Assembly (NCBI GenBank): GCA_025928155.1 | Contig: JAICKC010000001.1 | Location: 1 to 64,000, forward strand | Reading direction: 5' to 3' | From: Candidatus Saccharimonadota bacterium | Lineage (GTDB): Bacteria; Patescibacteriota; Saccharimonadia; Saccharimonadales; UBA4665 | Length of the DNA: 64,000 nucleotides | In this document: positions 26,440 through 35,088 of the stretch, piece by piece | Layout of the letters: the number at the start of each line of letters is the position of its first letter | Numbering within the stretch: the stretch's first letter is position 1 | Position numbers and translations under genes: made by a program | The notes under the pieces: model-generated | Told to the model about the DNA's origin: nothing | The model's input: only the letters and a program-made list of their open reading frames with translations | Databases searched by the model: none

Positions 26440-26472
26440 CAGTTCGGCTATGGTTTTCTCCTAGGGGTGAGT

Positions 26473-26766
26473 TTACAGACCGAGATTACCCAGAGCACCC
26501 ATCATGGGCTGCATTTTTTCGGCAGCGACCTTTTGGCTTTGCTGGATAGCGTCACGTACGGCATCCTCAATCCAGCGCTCCAGTTGGGCGATGTCGTCAA
26601 GATCGACCGAGTCGGGGTCGATGTGCACTTTCTTGATCTTCTGCTCACCGGTAATTTCTACCCGCACAGCACCGTCGCCCTGCTCCACGGTTATTACCTG
26701 CTTCTGCAGTTCTTTCTGGATTTTTTTAACTTGCAGCAGCATTTTGGCCTGGTCAAATCGTGACAT
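26473..26766 (-). CDS. YbaB/EbfC nucleoid-associated protein
   Basis: A 97-residue DNA-binding protein of standard size with an N-terminal helix (FDQAKMLLQVKKIQKELQKQ), the conserved VRVEITGEQKIKKVHIDPD strand region and a Met/Gly-rich tail. In many bacteria it is encoded between dnaX and recR; here recR follows 21 nt downstream while dnaX is 3.7 kb upstream, separated by dnaB and a membrane protein gene. Confidence 0.94.
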   Translation of the reverse strand: MSRFDQAKMLLQVKKIQKELQKQVITVEQGDGAVRVEITGEQKIKKVHIDPDSVDLDDIAQLERWIEDAVRDAIQQSQKVAAEKMQPMMGALGNLGL

Positions 26767-26816
26767 AAAACTCTCCTTTGTTCAGATTATATTGTAACAG
26801 ATTAGCTACGAGGCGC

Positions 26817-28001
26817 TTACGGGGCTGGATGGTCGAAAGCTGCACGAGTAGCCGGCGCATGCGGCCAGGCCACGTAGTAGGTCCGTACTTGGTAAAACAC
26901 CGAAAACGTGACCATCACGCAGACGACGCCGACGCCCGACAATCGTGCGATAGGATTGCGCGGAAACACGGTGAACCAGCGGCTCAGGAGGTGGTCGATA
27001 CCAATGGCGATAAAAAGATACAAGATCGGCACCAGACAGGCGAACGTCACTTCTCCGCCTAGGCTCGCTAACACTAGGCCAATCGCCATTGAGCCAAACA
27101 GAAACGTGCGGCGTACCGAGCTTTGGCGAAATACATAATAGGCGCCGAGCAATCCGGCCACTACCTCAATCGCGTTCAGTAGCGGCGCGTGACCCACCCA
27201 ATACAGCGAGCTGCCGTTGCTATGTACGGTTATGGCAAGCGCCAGGCTGAGTAAATTGCTGCCAAAGTGCTTCAGGGTGCTTAAATGCGGCGGTAGGCCA
27301 GCGAGCTGCAACAATATGTGTGGATTACTGCTGCTGGCAATAATCAATGGCGCTAGGAGCAGCAGAAACAGCACCAGCATGCCGGCCAGGTGGAAGTTGT
27401 TGGTGCGCCGGGCTTGACCTCGGATGGTGCCCTTTAGCGGCCAAAGTCCAAATAACTCAAACCAGAACATGCCGGGTATGTACCATATCACTACAAACAT
27501 GGCGATGAGCAGGTAACCGATAATCATCCGGTGGTTGCGCTGTTTGCGGTACCACAGTACGACGGCCAGGAGTGCGAGGATGCACATCTGTAATACTTCG
27601 CCGGTGCCGAGGCGTGCAAAGTGTAAGAGTCCGGCTGAAGTCGCAAACATCACCGTGGCAAAAAACGCTACGCGGTAGCTGCACCAAGCACGGACTACCA
27701 CAAAGAATAAAAGCGCACCCAACAGGCCAATGACGGCAGTGATGATCCGGTTAGCTAAAATGCCGTGGTGCAGCATGGCGGTGCTTAGCCAGTCAAAAGA
27801 CTTATACGGTGCGTTGACCGGATTGGCGGCAATGGTGTGCCAGTTGCTGGCGCCGGTTAGTGCTTGCAGTTCGGAAGTGCTGTAGCCCGGCAGTAGGCTC
27901 CCCAAGCGCTGAAAATACAACAGATAGGCGATAAGCGTCAGGCTGAACGCCAACACGAAACCCCGCCATGAACGGAGGTAGAGTTGTCTAATAGTGTCCA
28001 T
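26817..28001 (-). CDS. Polytopic membrane protein, PMT/ArnT-like glycosyltransferase (GT-C) candidate
   Basis: A 394-residue protein with about ten membrane helices and a first extracellular loop containing paired acidic/polar positions (STSELQALTG), the layout of dolichyl/undecaprenyl-phosphate sugar transferases. The exact DE motif of ArnT/PMT enzymes is not clear, so function is tentative: transfer of a sugar from a lipid carrier to a surface acceptor. TATACT lies 15 nt upstream of the ATG. It lies on the same strand between dnaB and ybaB. Confidence 0.7.
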   Translation of the reverse strand: MDTIRQLYLRSWRGFVLAFSLTLIAYLLYFQRLGSLLPGYSTSELQALTGASNWHTIAANPVNAPYKSFDWLSTAMLHHGILANRIITAVIGLLGALLFFVVVRAWCSYRVAFFATVMFATSAGLLHFARLGTGEVLQMCILALLAVVLWYRKQRNHRMIIGYLLIAMFVVIWYIPGMFWFELFGLWPLKGTIRGQARRTNNFHLAGMLVLFLLLLAPLIIASSSNPHILLQLAGLPPHLSTLKHFGSNLLSLALAITVHSNGSSLYWVGHAPLLNAIEVVAGLLGAYYVFRQSSVRRTFLFGSMAIGLVLASLGGEVTFACLVPILYLFIAIGIDHLLSRWFTVFPRNPIARLSGVGVVCVMVTFSVFYQVRTYYVAWPHAPATRAAFDHPAP

Positions 28002-28055
28002 AAGCTCTTAGTAGTTAGTATAGCAGAGTCTTCCGGGTGCTCAGTGGGCGTCTCA

Positions 28056-30461
28056 TCACTCTCCAAACGGCGCGGAGTGCTGCGTGTCGATGGAGCGAAT
28101 GCGCTGTTTTTCGCGGTCAAAATAGAGTTCTACGCCGCCGGTGGGGCCGTTACGGTGCTTCTTGATGAGTACGTCCATGAGGTTTTGGCGCTCAGACTCA
28201 GGGTTGTAGTAATCTTCGCGGTACAGAAAAGCTACGACGTCGGCATCCTGCTCGATACTTCCCGATTCGCGGAGGTCGGCCAGCTGCGGGATTTGCGGGC
28301 TGCGGTTTTCGACCGAACGGCTGAGCTGACTCAGCGCAATGAGCGGCACGTTGAGCTCGCGGGCGACACCCTTGAGCCCGCGAGAAATTTCGCTGATTTC
28401 CTGCACTCGGTTGCCCTCACTGGCATAACGGCCACCACCGCTCATGAGTTGCAGGTAGTCGACGATGACGAGTCCGAGCCTCTGGGTGTGAGCCTCGCGC
28501 CGGGCCTTGGTGCGCAGGTCGCTTACGGTAATACCGGGCGTGTCATCGATGTAAATTTTAGCCTCGCTGAGCGTGCCCATGGCTTCAGCCAACTTCTCAA
28601 AGTCGTTATCAGTCAGATTGCCGGTGCGCAGCGCCCAGGCATCGACACCCGACTCCATGGCGAGCAGGCGGTCAACCAATTGCTCCTTGCTCATTTCCAG
28701 GCTGAAGATCAGTACCGGCTCTTTGGCCTGGGTGGCGACCTTGTGCGCCAGGTTAAGCACGAAGGCAGTGTTATGGGTCACGATAAAGTCGTTGGTAATG
28801 TACAGCTGCGAGGCGTGCGACACAGAGATGCATTGGGTTTCGGTTTTGCGGGTCGGGGTAATTGATGTAAACGTTAGCCGTTTACTGCGCGTGAAAGTAC
28901 GGGTGCGAGCGCGTTTCTCTGGTAATGAGAACAGCGTGTGAGGCTGCGGATGCGCAATGCAGACGACGTACGAGGGCTGGCCGATCTTGCGCATACCGCG
29001 GTATGTGAAGCTGGTTTGCTTGGGATTCACGCTGCACCAGGCGCCCAGCGACCGGGCAAGCGTGACGACATCGCGGGCGAGCTGTTCGCTGGAGGTAGCA
29101 AAGCGGACGGTGCCAAAGGTTTCAGCCCAGCCGTCAGCGTCGAGCAGGCCTTGGAGCAGGTTCAGCCGACTATCGTAGTCCGCTTCCAGATACTGCTTGG
29201 GTATGAATTTTTCAGTGCTGTGCTTGCCCCATAACCCTAGTGTCCTGAGTTGTGCGCGTAACGGGCTGAGCAGAGTTCCGGCCACGCCATGCCGCACCGA
29301 AGGGGCCGTCTGCACTACACGGTGGTCGTAGCTGCCGGCGTGATTGAGCGTATAGTCTGGGTCTAGTTCTGTATCCAGCCGTTCCAGCATATGCGGGCTG
29401 GCAGTCGAAAAGCGCACACCATTTAGATCACCTTTGCCGATCAAAGCGCCGAGTGCCCACGGAGCAATCGGTAGGTTATAGTGGTTCTCTGTCTTGCCAC
29501 CAAACACGCCACCAAACATGTCAATCCATAGGCGGCCCTGGTAGGCTTTCTTGGTCAGCATCTCGGCTACCCTATTGGTGGTTAGAACCCGCGGCTTGTC
29601 CCATGCTCGGTAGTAGACAGTCCACAAATGCTCGGCGCTGAATTCGCCGCTGCGGCCGTCGGAAAAGCTGACGCGGTAGACTTGCTCGACACCTTGTGGA
29701 AAGACACCGGTCACCCTTGATGGTTTACTGTCTACGGAGGCGAGCGTATCGCCGACCTTGAGTTTGCCCATGTGTTTCCAGCCCGCAGCGGTCAGGACCT
29801 GAGCGTCGAGTGGCTGCGCCTTGCCCATCGCCGGGCGGGCGGCCAAGATGAACAGATCGCTGCGCTGCAAGCCGGCCAGCATGTTATCGAGGTCTTTGTA
29901 ACCGGTAGGTATGCCGCGTAACTTCGCCTTGTCCTTGTGCAGGTCATCGAGCCGCTCGAAACTCTCGGCCAAAATGTTTTCGAGGCTTACGACATCTTGC
30001 TTGACATGCTGCTGGCTGACCTCGAATAGCCGGGTTTCCGCTTCCTCGATCAACTCTTTGAGCGACTTGGATTCATCTTGCCCAAGTATCGCCATATCGC
30101 CGGCGGCGGCAATCAGGCGGCGGCGCAGCGCCTTTTGGGCGACGATGTCGGCGTACTGCTCCACGTGTGCAGCGGTTGGCACGTAGTTGGTAAGCTCGGT
30201 TAAGTATGCCGGGCCGCCGACCATGTCTAAAAAACCCGTGCCTTTGAGCTGGTCGGCCAGGGTTAATACGTCGATTTGGGAGCGCTTTTCGTAGAGTGCG
30301 ACCAGGGCCTCGTAAATACGGGCGTGACGTTGGTCGTAGAAATCCTGGACACTAAGGGCGTCGGCAATTTTTACAATAGCGTCGGTGTCGATCAGGATTG
30401 CGCCAAGTAGGGACGCTTCGGCGTCGGTGTTTTGCGGTGGGGCTGCGACGTGCTGTGCCAT
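28056..30461 (-). CDS. dnaB: Replicative DNA helicase DnaB interrupted by an in-frame intein
   Basis: An 801-residue precursor. The N-extein (1-214) has the helical DnaB N-terminal domain and ends in the first part of Walker A (ARPAMGK); the C-extein (565-801) resumes at TAFVLNLAHK and carries Walker B (LVIVDYLQLM) and SQLSRSVENR. Removing the 350-residue intein gives a 451-residue helicase of normal length. Because the insertion splits the P-loop lysine from its Thr, the unspliced form cannot bind ATP properly. The ATG follows the dnaX stop by 5 nt. Confidence 0.96.
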   Translation of the reverse strand: MAQHVAAPPQNTDAEASLLGAILIDTDAIVKIADALSVQDFYDQRHARIYEALVALYEKRSQIDVLTLADQLKGTGFLDMVGGPAYLTELTNYVPTAAHVEQYADIVAQKALRRRLIAAAGDMAILGQDESKSLKELIEEAETRLFEVSQQHVKQDVVSLENILAESFERLDDLHKDKAKLRGIPTGYKDLDNMLAGLQRSDLFILAARPAMGKAQPLDAQVLTAAGWKHMGKLKVGDTLASVDSKPSRVTGVFPQGVEQVYRVSFSDGRSGEFSAEHLWTVYYRAWDKPRVLTTNRVAEMLTKKAYQGRLWIDMFGGVFGGKTENHYNLPIAPWALGALIGKGDLNGVRFSTASPHMLERLDTELDPDYTLNHAGSYDHRVVQTAPSVRHGVAGTLLSPLRAQLRTLGLWGKHSTEKFIPKQYLEADYDSRLNLLQGLLDADGWAETFGTVRFATSSEQLARDVVTLARSLGAWCSVNPKQTSFTYRGMRKIGQPSYVVCIAHPQPHTLFSLPEKRARTRTFTRSKRLTFTSITPTRKTETQCISVSHASQLYITNDFIVTHNTAFVLNLAHKVATQAKEPVLIFSLEMSKEQLVDRLLAMESGVDAWALRTGNLTDNDFEKLAEAMGTLSEAKIYIDDTPGITVSDLRTKARREAHTQRLGLVIVDYLQLMSGGGRYASEGNRVQEISEISRGLKGVARELNVPLIALSQLSRSVENRSPQIPQLADLRESGSIEQDADVVAFLYREDYYNPESERQNLMDVLIKKHRNGPTGGVELYFDREKQRIRSIDTQHSAPFGE
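28770..29819 (-). mobile_element. Class 3-type DnaB intein with LAGLIDADG endonuclease domain
   Basis: Residues 215-564 of the precursor, between GK and T of Walker A. The first residue is Ala215, not Cys or Ser. The W-C-T set that defines class 3 inteins is present: W280 (EHLWTV, block B), C544 (TQCISV, block F) and T562 of the terminal VTHN; the +1 extein residue is Thr. The endonuclease insert has two dodecapeptide-like motifs, ALGALIGKGD (336-345) and LLQGLLDADGW (435-445). D441 and D443 are intact in the second; the first has GKGD where GDG is usual. Confidence 0.92.
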
Positions 30462-30466
30462 AGTAT

Positions 30467-31960
30467 TTACGAGTTTAGCAGTTCGGCGCCGCCGAAGATA
30501 TTGCTAATGGCAGCTACGTCGGGTTTGACGGCTGTTGGCTCGGTTTCGGCCACTACGCACACAATTTCGACCGGCTGACCACTTAGCTGTTCGACGATGT
30601 CGGCGAGCAGTTTGCGGTTTTTGGCTTCATTCACCCGCTTTTGATGAAAGGTGAACTTGAACGCCAGAATGAGCCGCTGGCCGTCAAACTCAGGGTGCGC
30701 CATGCGGGCTATGCCGTAGAGTGTGTTGTACTGCTTTTTGATGGTTTCCAGGACCTGGTTCCAGAGGTCGGCGGCGTCCACTTCGCCCGCTAACGGCGCT
30801 GGTGTGTCGTCCGTGGGATTAGCGAGGGGAGCGTTGCCGGGCTCAGCAGTTACCTCTGCTTGAATGGCGGTAGGATTTTCCTCGGGCCTACCTGGGCTCG
30901 GTGCTTCGCTCGCGTCCGGAGTGCTGGAAGAAGTGGACTCTGGAGCGAGAGCTTTGGGAACCGTCGTACGCGTTACCGGTGCCCGGGCAGCCATAGGTGC
31001 GGATGCGGCAGGAAGAGCCGCCTGCAGCAGGGTTATCTCGAGCAGCTGGCGCGGGTTCCGGCTGGACGGTACATCGATAAGTTTCTGTAAAAGCTGCAGG
31101 CTACTGTGAGCGTCGGTGGCACGGCCCTCCAGCACGGCTCCACGAACCGTAGCGCTGAGTTGCTGAGCGACCATAGCCGGTTCAAAACCCTGGACGTACA
31201 GCTCGGCTAGGGTGGCCACAAGACCGACACTATCGCCGCTGGAGATCGTCGCATTGAGGCGCGCAATATACTCGTCGGGCGCCAAGCCTAAGATGCGCTC
31301 AATGTCGCCACGAGTGACATGTTCGGCGACCGAGCTGGCCTGGTCAAGCAGACTGATACTGTCGCGGAAACTGCCTTCGCCGTGTTTGGCGACGAGCTCT
31401 AGGGCGTCATCATCTATCGTGATGTTTTCGCCATCGGCGATTTCGCGCAGCCGCCGCGTGACGAGTTCGAACGGTACCGGTCGCAAGGTGTAGTGCTGCG
31501 TGCGGCTCAAGATTGTTTCGGGCAGCTTGTGGGCCTCGGTGGTGGCTAGTATGAACACCACATGTGCTGGTGGTTCCTCTAGGGTTTTAAGGAGCGCATT
31601 GAACGCCTCCTTAGTGAGCATGTGTACCTCATCTATGATATACACTTTGTATTTGGCGTGTGCGGGTGCGGTGTTCACGCGCTCACGTAACTCCCGGATT
31701 TCATCGATACGGCGGTTACTGGCGGCGTCGATTTCGATGATGTCCAGATGGGCTTCGTCGTTATAAGACAAACCATTGATCTCGTGCGCCAAGATGCGGG
31801 CAATGCTGGTTTTACCCACGCCGCGCGGCCCGCTTAGGAGGTAAGCGTGGCTAATCCGCCCCTGTTTCAGTGCATTCGTAAGCGTAGTGGTGACGTGATC
31901 CTGTCCCACAGTGTCGCCTAATGTTTTCGTCCGGTATTTCCGGTATAGCGCCTGCCCCAT
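30467..31960 (-). CDS. dnaX: DNA polymerase III subunit gamma/tau, without the zinc module
   Basis: A 497-residue clamp-loader ATPase. Walker A SGPRGVGKTS (43-52), Walker B VYIIDEVHML, sensor ATTEAHKLPETILSRTQ, three-domain ATPase up to about 330, then a Pro/Ser/Thr-rich linker and a C-terminal domain (about 395-480) as in tau. The four-cysteine zinc module usually inserted after Walker A is absent: ILAHEINGLSYNDEAHLDII runs straight through. The ATG at 31960 is chosen because TATAAT (31971-31976) overlaps the alternative ATG at 31972 and GGAAAG precedes 31960. Confidence 0.96.
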   Translation of the reverse strand: MGQALYRKYRTKTLGDTVGQDHVTTTLTNALKQGRISHAYLLSGPRGVGKTSIARILAHEINGLSYNDEAHLDIIEIDAASNRRIDEIRELRERVNTAPAHAKYKVYIIDEVHMLTKEAFNALLKTLEEPPAHVVFILATTEAHKLPETILSRTQHYTLRPVPFELVTRRLREIADGENITIDDDALELVAKHGEGSFRDSISLLDQASSVAEHVTRGDIERILGLAPDEYIARLNATISSGDSVGLVATLAELYVQGFEPAMVAQQLSATVRGAVLEGRATDAHSSLQLLQKLIDVPSSRNPRQLLEITLLQAALPAASAPMAARAPVTRTTVPKALAPESTSSSTPDASEAPSPGRPEENPTAIQAEVTAEPGNAPLANPTDDTPAPLAGEVDAADLWNQVLETIKKQYNTLYGIARMAHPEFDGQRLILAFKFTFHQKRVNEAKNRKLLADIVEQLSGQPVEIVCVVAETEPTAVKPDVAAISNIFGGAELLNS

Positions 31961-32024
31961 CGTTCTTTCCATTATACCGCTTGAGAGAGGCAGAGGCTGT
32001 TGTGTTTATCGCCGCGCTAGCCTT

Positions 32025-32876
32025 CTAGGACATTGGTTTCTGTGCTTCGACCAGATTGTACTGAATGACGTCCTCACCCCCTGCATGCAAGCTATATATT
32101 TCCGCAGCTGAGTAGGTGTTGATAAAATGCCGCTCTAGGTGCAGCCGCTTGATGAGCTTGTTAGGGGTTCTGGCTTTACGATAAAAATATTCGAGGGTAG
32201 GCATAAAGTTCGGTGTAATGTCGGTGACATGTATCTGACGAAAGCCGACCGACGCAAGCAATGCGGGAAACGCGCCGGTAGTAAAATCTTCTAGGGCGGG
32301 CATGTGACTGTAGGTGTTCATTGTGGTGACGACTTTGGCGGCGTGGGCACTCAGCCTGTCACGCGGTGTCATAGAGTATTCGCAAAACACTAGTTTACCG
32401 CCCGGTTCCAGCACTCGGTAGAGTTCACCGAAGAGCTTAGTGGTATCTGGGGCGTGCACCAAAGTTTCCATCGCATAAATGGCTGCAAAGCTATGGGGCG
32501 TAAAAGGTAGGCGCATGTAGTCACCTACTTGAAATAGAGCGCCAGTGTTGAGTCTGGCGGCGGTTTTAGTGGCGCGGGCTACGTTGCGCGGCAGTAGGTC
32601 AATGCCCGTAACCTTCAGCCCGTAGGCTTGGGCGATAAAATTAGCAGCGCTGCCCTCGCCACAGCCGCACTCAAGTATTTTAGCGCCCGGTTTTACCCCC
32701 AGACGGTGCGCCACTAGATCGTCTTCGGCCAGCTGAGCTTCAGCAAGGGTCAGTGGATGGGCCGGGTCGGGGTGGTAGCCGAAGTGTTTGACGCCTTGCG
32801 TCATCAGACGGTAGCCGACAATAGACTCTAGCGAGTGATAGTATGCTTTAACCTGCCTGGTGTGGGCTTTGGCCAT
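32025..32876 (-). CDS. SAM-dependent methyltransferase (UbiE/sterol-methyltransferase-like)
   Basis: A 283-residue class I methyltransferase. Motif I ILECGCGEGSAANF (67-80), acidic residue in VTGIDLLPRN, motif post-I VGDYMRLPF, motif III LEPGGKLVFCEYS. The N-terminal YYHSLESIVGYRLMTQGVKHFGYHP resembles sterol/tocopherol-type enzymes acting on lipids, but the substrate is unknown. Its ATG lies 4 nt after the stop of the 169-residue gene, so the two form an operon. Confidence 0.85.
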   Translation of the reverse strand: MAKAHTRQVKAYYHSLESIVGYRLMTQGVKHFGYHPDPAHPLTLAEAQLAEDDLVAHRLGVKPGAKILECGCGEGSAANFIAQAYGLKVTGIDLLPRNVARATKTAARLNTGALFQVGDYMRLPFTPHSFAAIYAMETLVHAPDTTKLFGELYRVLEPGGKLVFCEYSMTPRDRLSAHAAKVVTTMNTYSHMPALEDFTTGAFPALLASVGFRQIHVTDITPNFMPTLEYFYRKARTPNKLIKRLHLERHFINTYSAAEIYSLHAGGEDVIQYNLVEAQKPMS

Positions 32877-32880
32877 CGGT

Positions 32881-33390
32881 CTACAATGCTGCTTCGAGCG
32901 CGGCCCACTCAGCGTTGGAATCGTCTTCAGGGACGTTCACGCTCACCTGATCGCCGGGCTTAGCCTTGAAGTAGGTGACGCTGGCAAGCAATACGCGAAA
33001 ATCTCGGCTGCCAACTGTCACGTAGTAGTGGCCGCCCTCTAACTTGAGTGTGCCTACGACCTGTTTGCGGGCAATGGGTCCAATTTGCTTATATAGGAAC
33101 GCGCCGTCGTCGGCGATGGTCAGTTTGAGAATGTCGCCCTGCACCAGCTTGGATTTACTGGCGTAGTTGGCGGGTACTGGGTAGGTCTTGCCGTCGCTGC
33201 CGACCATGTTCTGGCCATCAAATACGCCTTCAATCACCTTACCGAGTACATCATCAGTAACTTTTGCCTGGACCTTTTCGTCGTCTCCCACTAAGCTAAC
33301 TAACAGCTCGTTGGCGGCTGCAAGGTTAGTTTCTGCTTCCTGAATCAGAGCCCGGAGCCGTTTCACTTGTTTCTCTGGTACGTCTGCCAT
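32881..33390 (-). CDS. Conserved protein with N-terminal coiled coil and beta-rich core
   Basis: A 169-residue soluble protein: helical coiled coil (about 5-35), then a beta-rich domain containing MVGSDGKTYPVPANYASKSK and KQVVGTLKLEGGHYYVTVGS, ending in an acidic EDDSNAEWAALEAAL tail. From memory, similar proteins occur widely in CPR genomes without assigned function; I cannot verify that here. The tail and OB-like repeats suggest nucleic-acid or RNA polymerase contact, which is only a guess. A possible promoter (TTGACT, 17 bp, TACGGT) lies in the pyrimidine-rich 33391-33552 gap. Confidence 0.7.
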   Translation of the reverse strand: MADVPEKQVKRLRALIQEAETNLAAANELLVSLVGDDEKVQAKVTDDVLGKVIEGVFDGQNMVGSDGKTYPVPANYASKSKLVQGDILKLTIADDGAFLYKQIGPIARKQVVGTLKLEGGHYYVTVGSRDFRVLLASVTYFKAKPGDQVSVNVPEDDSNAEWAALEAAL

Positions 33391-33552
33391 GGTCTATTTT
33401 CCTAACTCTACCGTTTTCTACTTCCCTGTTTCTATCTCACACCCTGTATATTTCTATACCTCACCCTAACCGTACCACACTCACAATTTCAAGTCAAAAA
33501 TCGTGGTTAATTCTGAAGAATCTGTGGATAACGACTCAGCATCCCGGACACG

Positions 33553-35088
33553 TTATTCAGCTACCCCTTCTTGCTTGGCACGCTCGTAGTCAATGTTCCA
33601 AACGTAGTCGTTCTTTACTTTTTGGTGGGCAGTGTCAAAGATGCCTCCAATCGGTTTGTAGACTCGTAGTTCCGGCTTGTACTTAGCCATGTTGTAGCCG
33701 GCTTTGAAGTCGAGATTCAGAATGAAGAGCTGGTTGACGATAATCTCGAGTAGTTTTTGCTTATCGGCAGCATCTATGTGTGTACCGGGCGTTAGCTCCA
33801 GAGCGAACAGTAAGTGTTTTTGGTGGTCGTGATCTTCATAGCTAATGAGCCGGAAGTTGGCGACCTTTTTCTTGTAGTCTTCGTTGGCGTTAATAATCTG
33901 CCTGATTTCCTCGGGCCCGACCACCCCGCCGTAGTAGTCGACCGAAAGGTCGCTGCGTCCGTAGTAAAACAGCACGCCAAAATCCAGTTCCGCCTTGGCG
34001 AGTAAGTCGCCGCGTCCCAGCTGTTTGAGCTTCTTTTTGAACACATAAAAATCTTCGGAATGTCCTAAATCGTGAATATTGTAGCGAACCCGAGGGCTTA
34101 AATTCTGCAGGCGGCAGATCGTTACGAGCAGTTCACCCTTGTCGTTGGTCTCAAACAGATAGTCGTACGGGTTATACTGGAAGATCATGGGTATGATGCC
34201 GCGGTTTTGTTTGAGCAACGCGCCGCGTAGTTGCTCGTCTTCGATCAGCGCCTGGCGCAGGGCTACTGTGAAGTCTGTCTCGTGGGCGATATTGATTTCT
34301 AGATCTGATGCGCCATATGAACCGGTGACGCTGCTAAATACTTGGAGGAGTGACTGACGCATTGGTTCACTGATGCCTTCACCACCATAAATAGCGGCGA
34401 TGTTATATTTTTTCCAGTCTACCCGCTGATCATCGGCAATCTGCTTTAAGAATGGTGGATAGCCAGCAAGTACGTAATCAAACTCTGGACCAAGCTCAAG
34501 CAACGTGTCGATCACCTTGGTAAGATCAGGACCGGTAGACTTAACGCGCGTAATTTCCAGCAGGCTGAGCGAGGTATTAAAGCCGGTTGACCATGCGCCC
34601 ATAGCAAAAGTATTTATAACAACGACGTTATCTTGTGCAAAGATGTGTCGGAAGGCCACCTGGATAATGTGTCGGGTAAAACGACGTTCCTTGGCGCCGC
34701 GCGCCCAGCTGGTCGGGTGGCCGCTGCTACCCGATGATTCATCCAACATAACGCCACTTCTCGGCAGTTTGCCGTCCCACAGTTTCTCGGTTAGGAAGTA
34801 CTTCTTAACGTAGGACGTTTTATCCATTTCGGGTACCGCGCCTAGACTCGCCCCGCGTGCGGTTACCCTAGGCCCCCGGAAGCTACGCTGACTCAGATAG
34901 TCGCGGTAGGCAGGCACGCGCCGGCGGGCGTGTCGGTATACCCGCACGGCGCGTATGCGCCCAAAGAAGACACGAAAATTACCGAGCTCAGGGCTCAGGA
35001 ACAGCTTGTGGACCGATGGACTGACGTCGACCGTCCAGATTATGCGATCGAGCAACGCGACGATGCCGGTGTATAAAAGCTCAAGCAT
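33553..35088 (-). CDS. Adenylate-forming enzyme, PaaK/CapK (phenylacetate-CoA ligase)-like
   Basis: A 511-residue member of the ANL superfamily. The P-loop-like motif is MLDESSGSSGHPTSWARG (around 114-131), followed by FNTSLSLLEITRVKSTGPDL, the GGEGISEPMRQ segment and YGASDLEI in the acyl-binding core, and RVRYNIHDLGH toward the hinge. Such enzymes activate a carboxylate as its AMP ester. The start overlaps the nitroreductase stop by one base (TAATG), so the two are co-translated and probably act together. Substrate unknown; coenzyme F390 synthetase-like and CapK-like roles are alternatives. Confidence 0.8.
   Translation of the reverse strand: MLELLYTGIVALLDRIIWTVDVSPSVHKLFLSPELGNFRVFFGRIRAVRVYRHARRRVPAYRDYLSQRSFRGPRVTARGASLGAVPEMDKTSYVKKYFLTEKLWDGKLPRSGVMLDESSGSSGHPTSWARGAKERRFTRHIIQVAFRHIFAQDNVVVINTFAMGAWSTGFNTSLSLLEITRVKSTGPDLTKVIDTLLELGPEFDYVLAGYPPFLKQIADDQRVDWKKYNIAAIYGGEGISEPMRQSLLQVFSSVTGSYGASDLEINIAHETDFTVALRQALIEDEQLRGALLKQNRGIIPMIFQYNPYDYLFETNDKGELLVTICRLQNLSPRVRYNIHDLGHSEDFYVFKKKLKQLGRGDLLAKAELDFGVLFYYGRSDLSVDYYGGVVGPEEIRQIINANEDYKKKVANFRLISYEDHDHQKHLLFALELTPGTHIDAADKQKLLEIIVNQLFILNLDFKAGYNMAKYKPELRVYKPIGGIFDTAHQKVKNDYVWNIDYERAKQEGVAE

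Noticed and set aside
28056-30461. Long DnaB read as a domain fusion or an assembly chimera
   Set aside because: The extra 350 residues sit exactly inside Walker A and carry intein splicing and endonuclease motifs, so an intein explains it fully.
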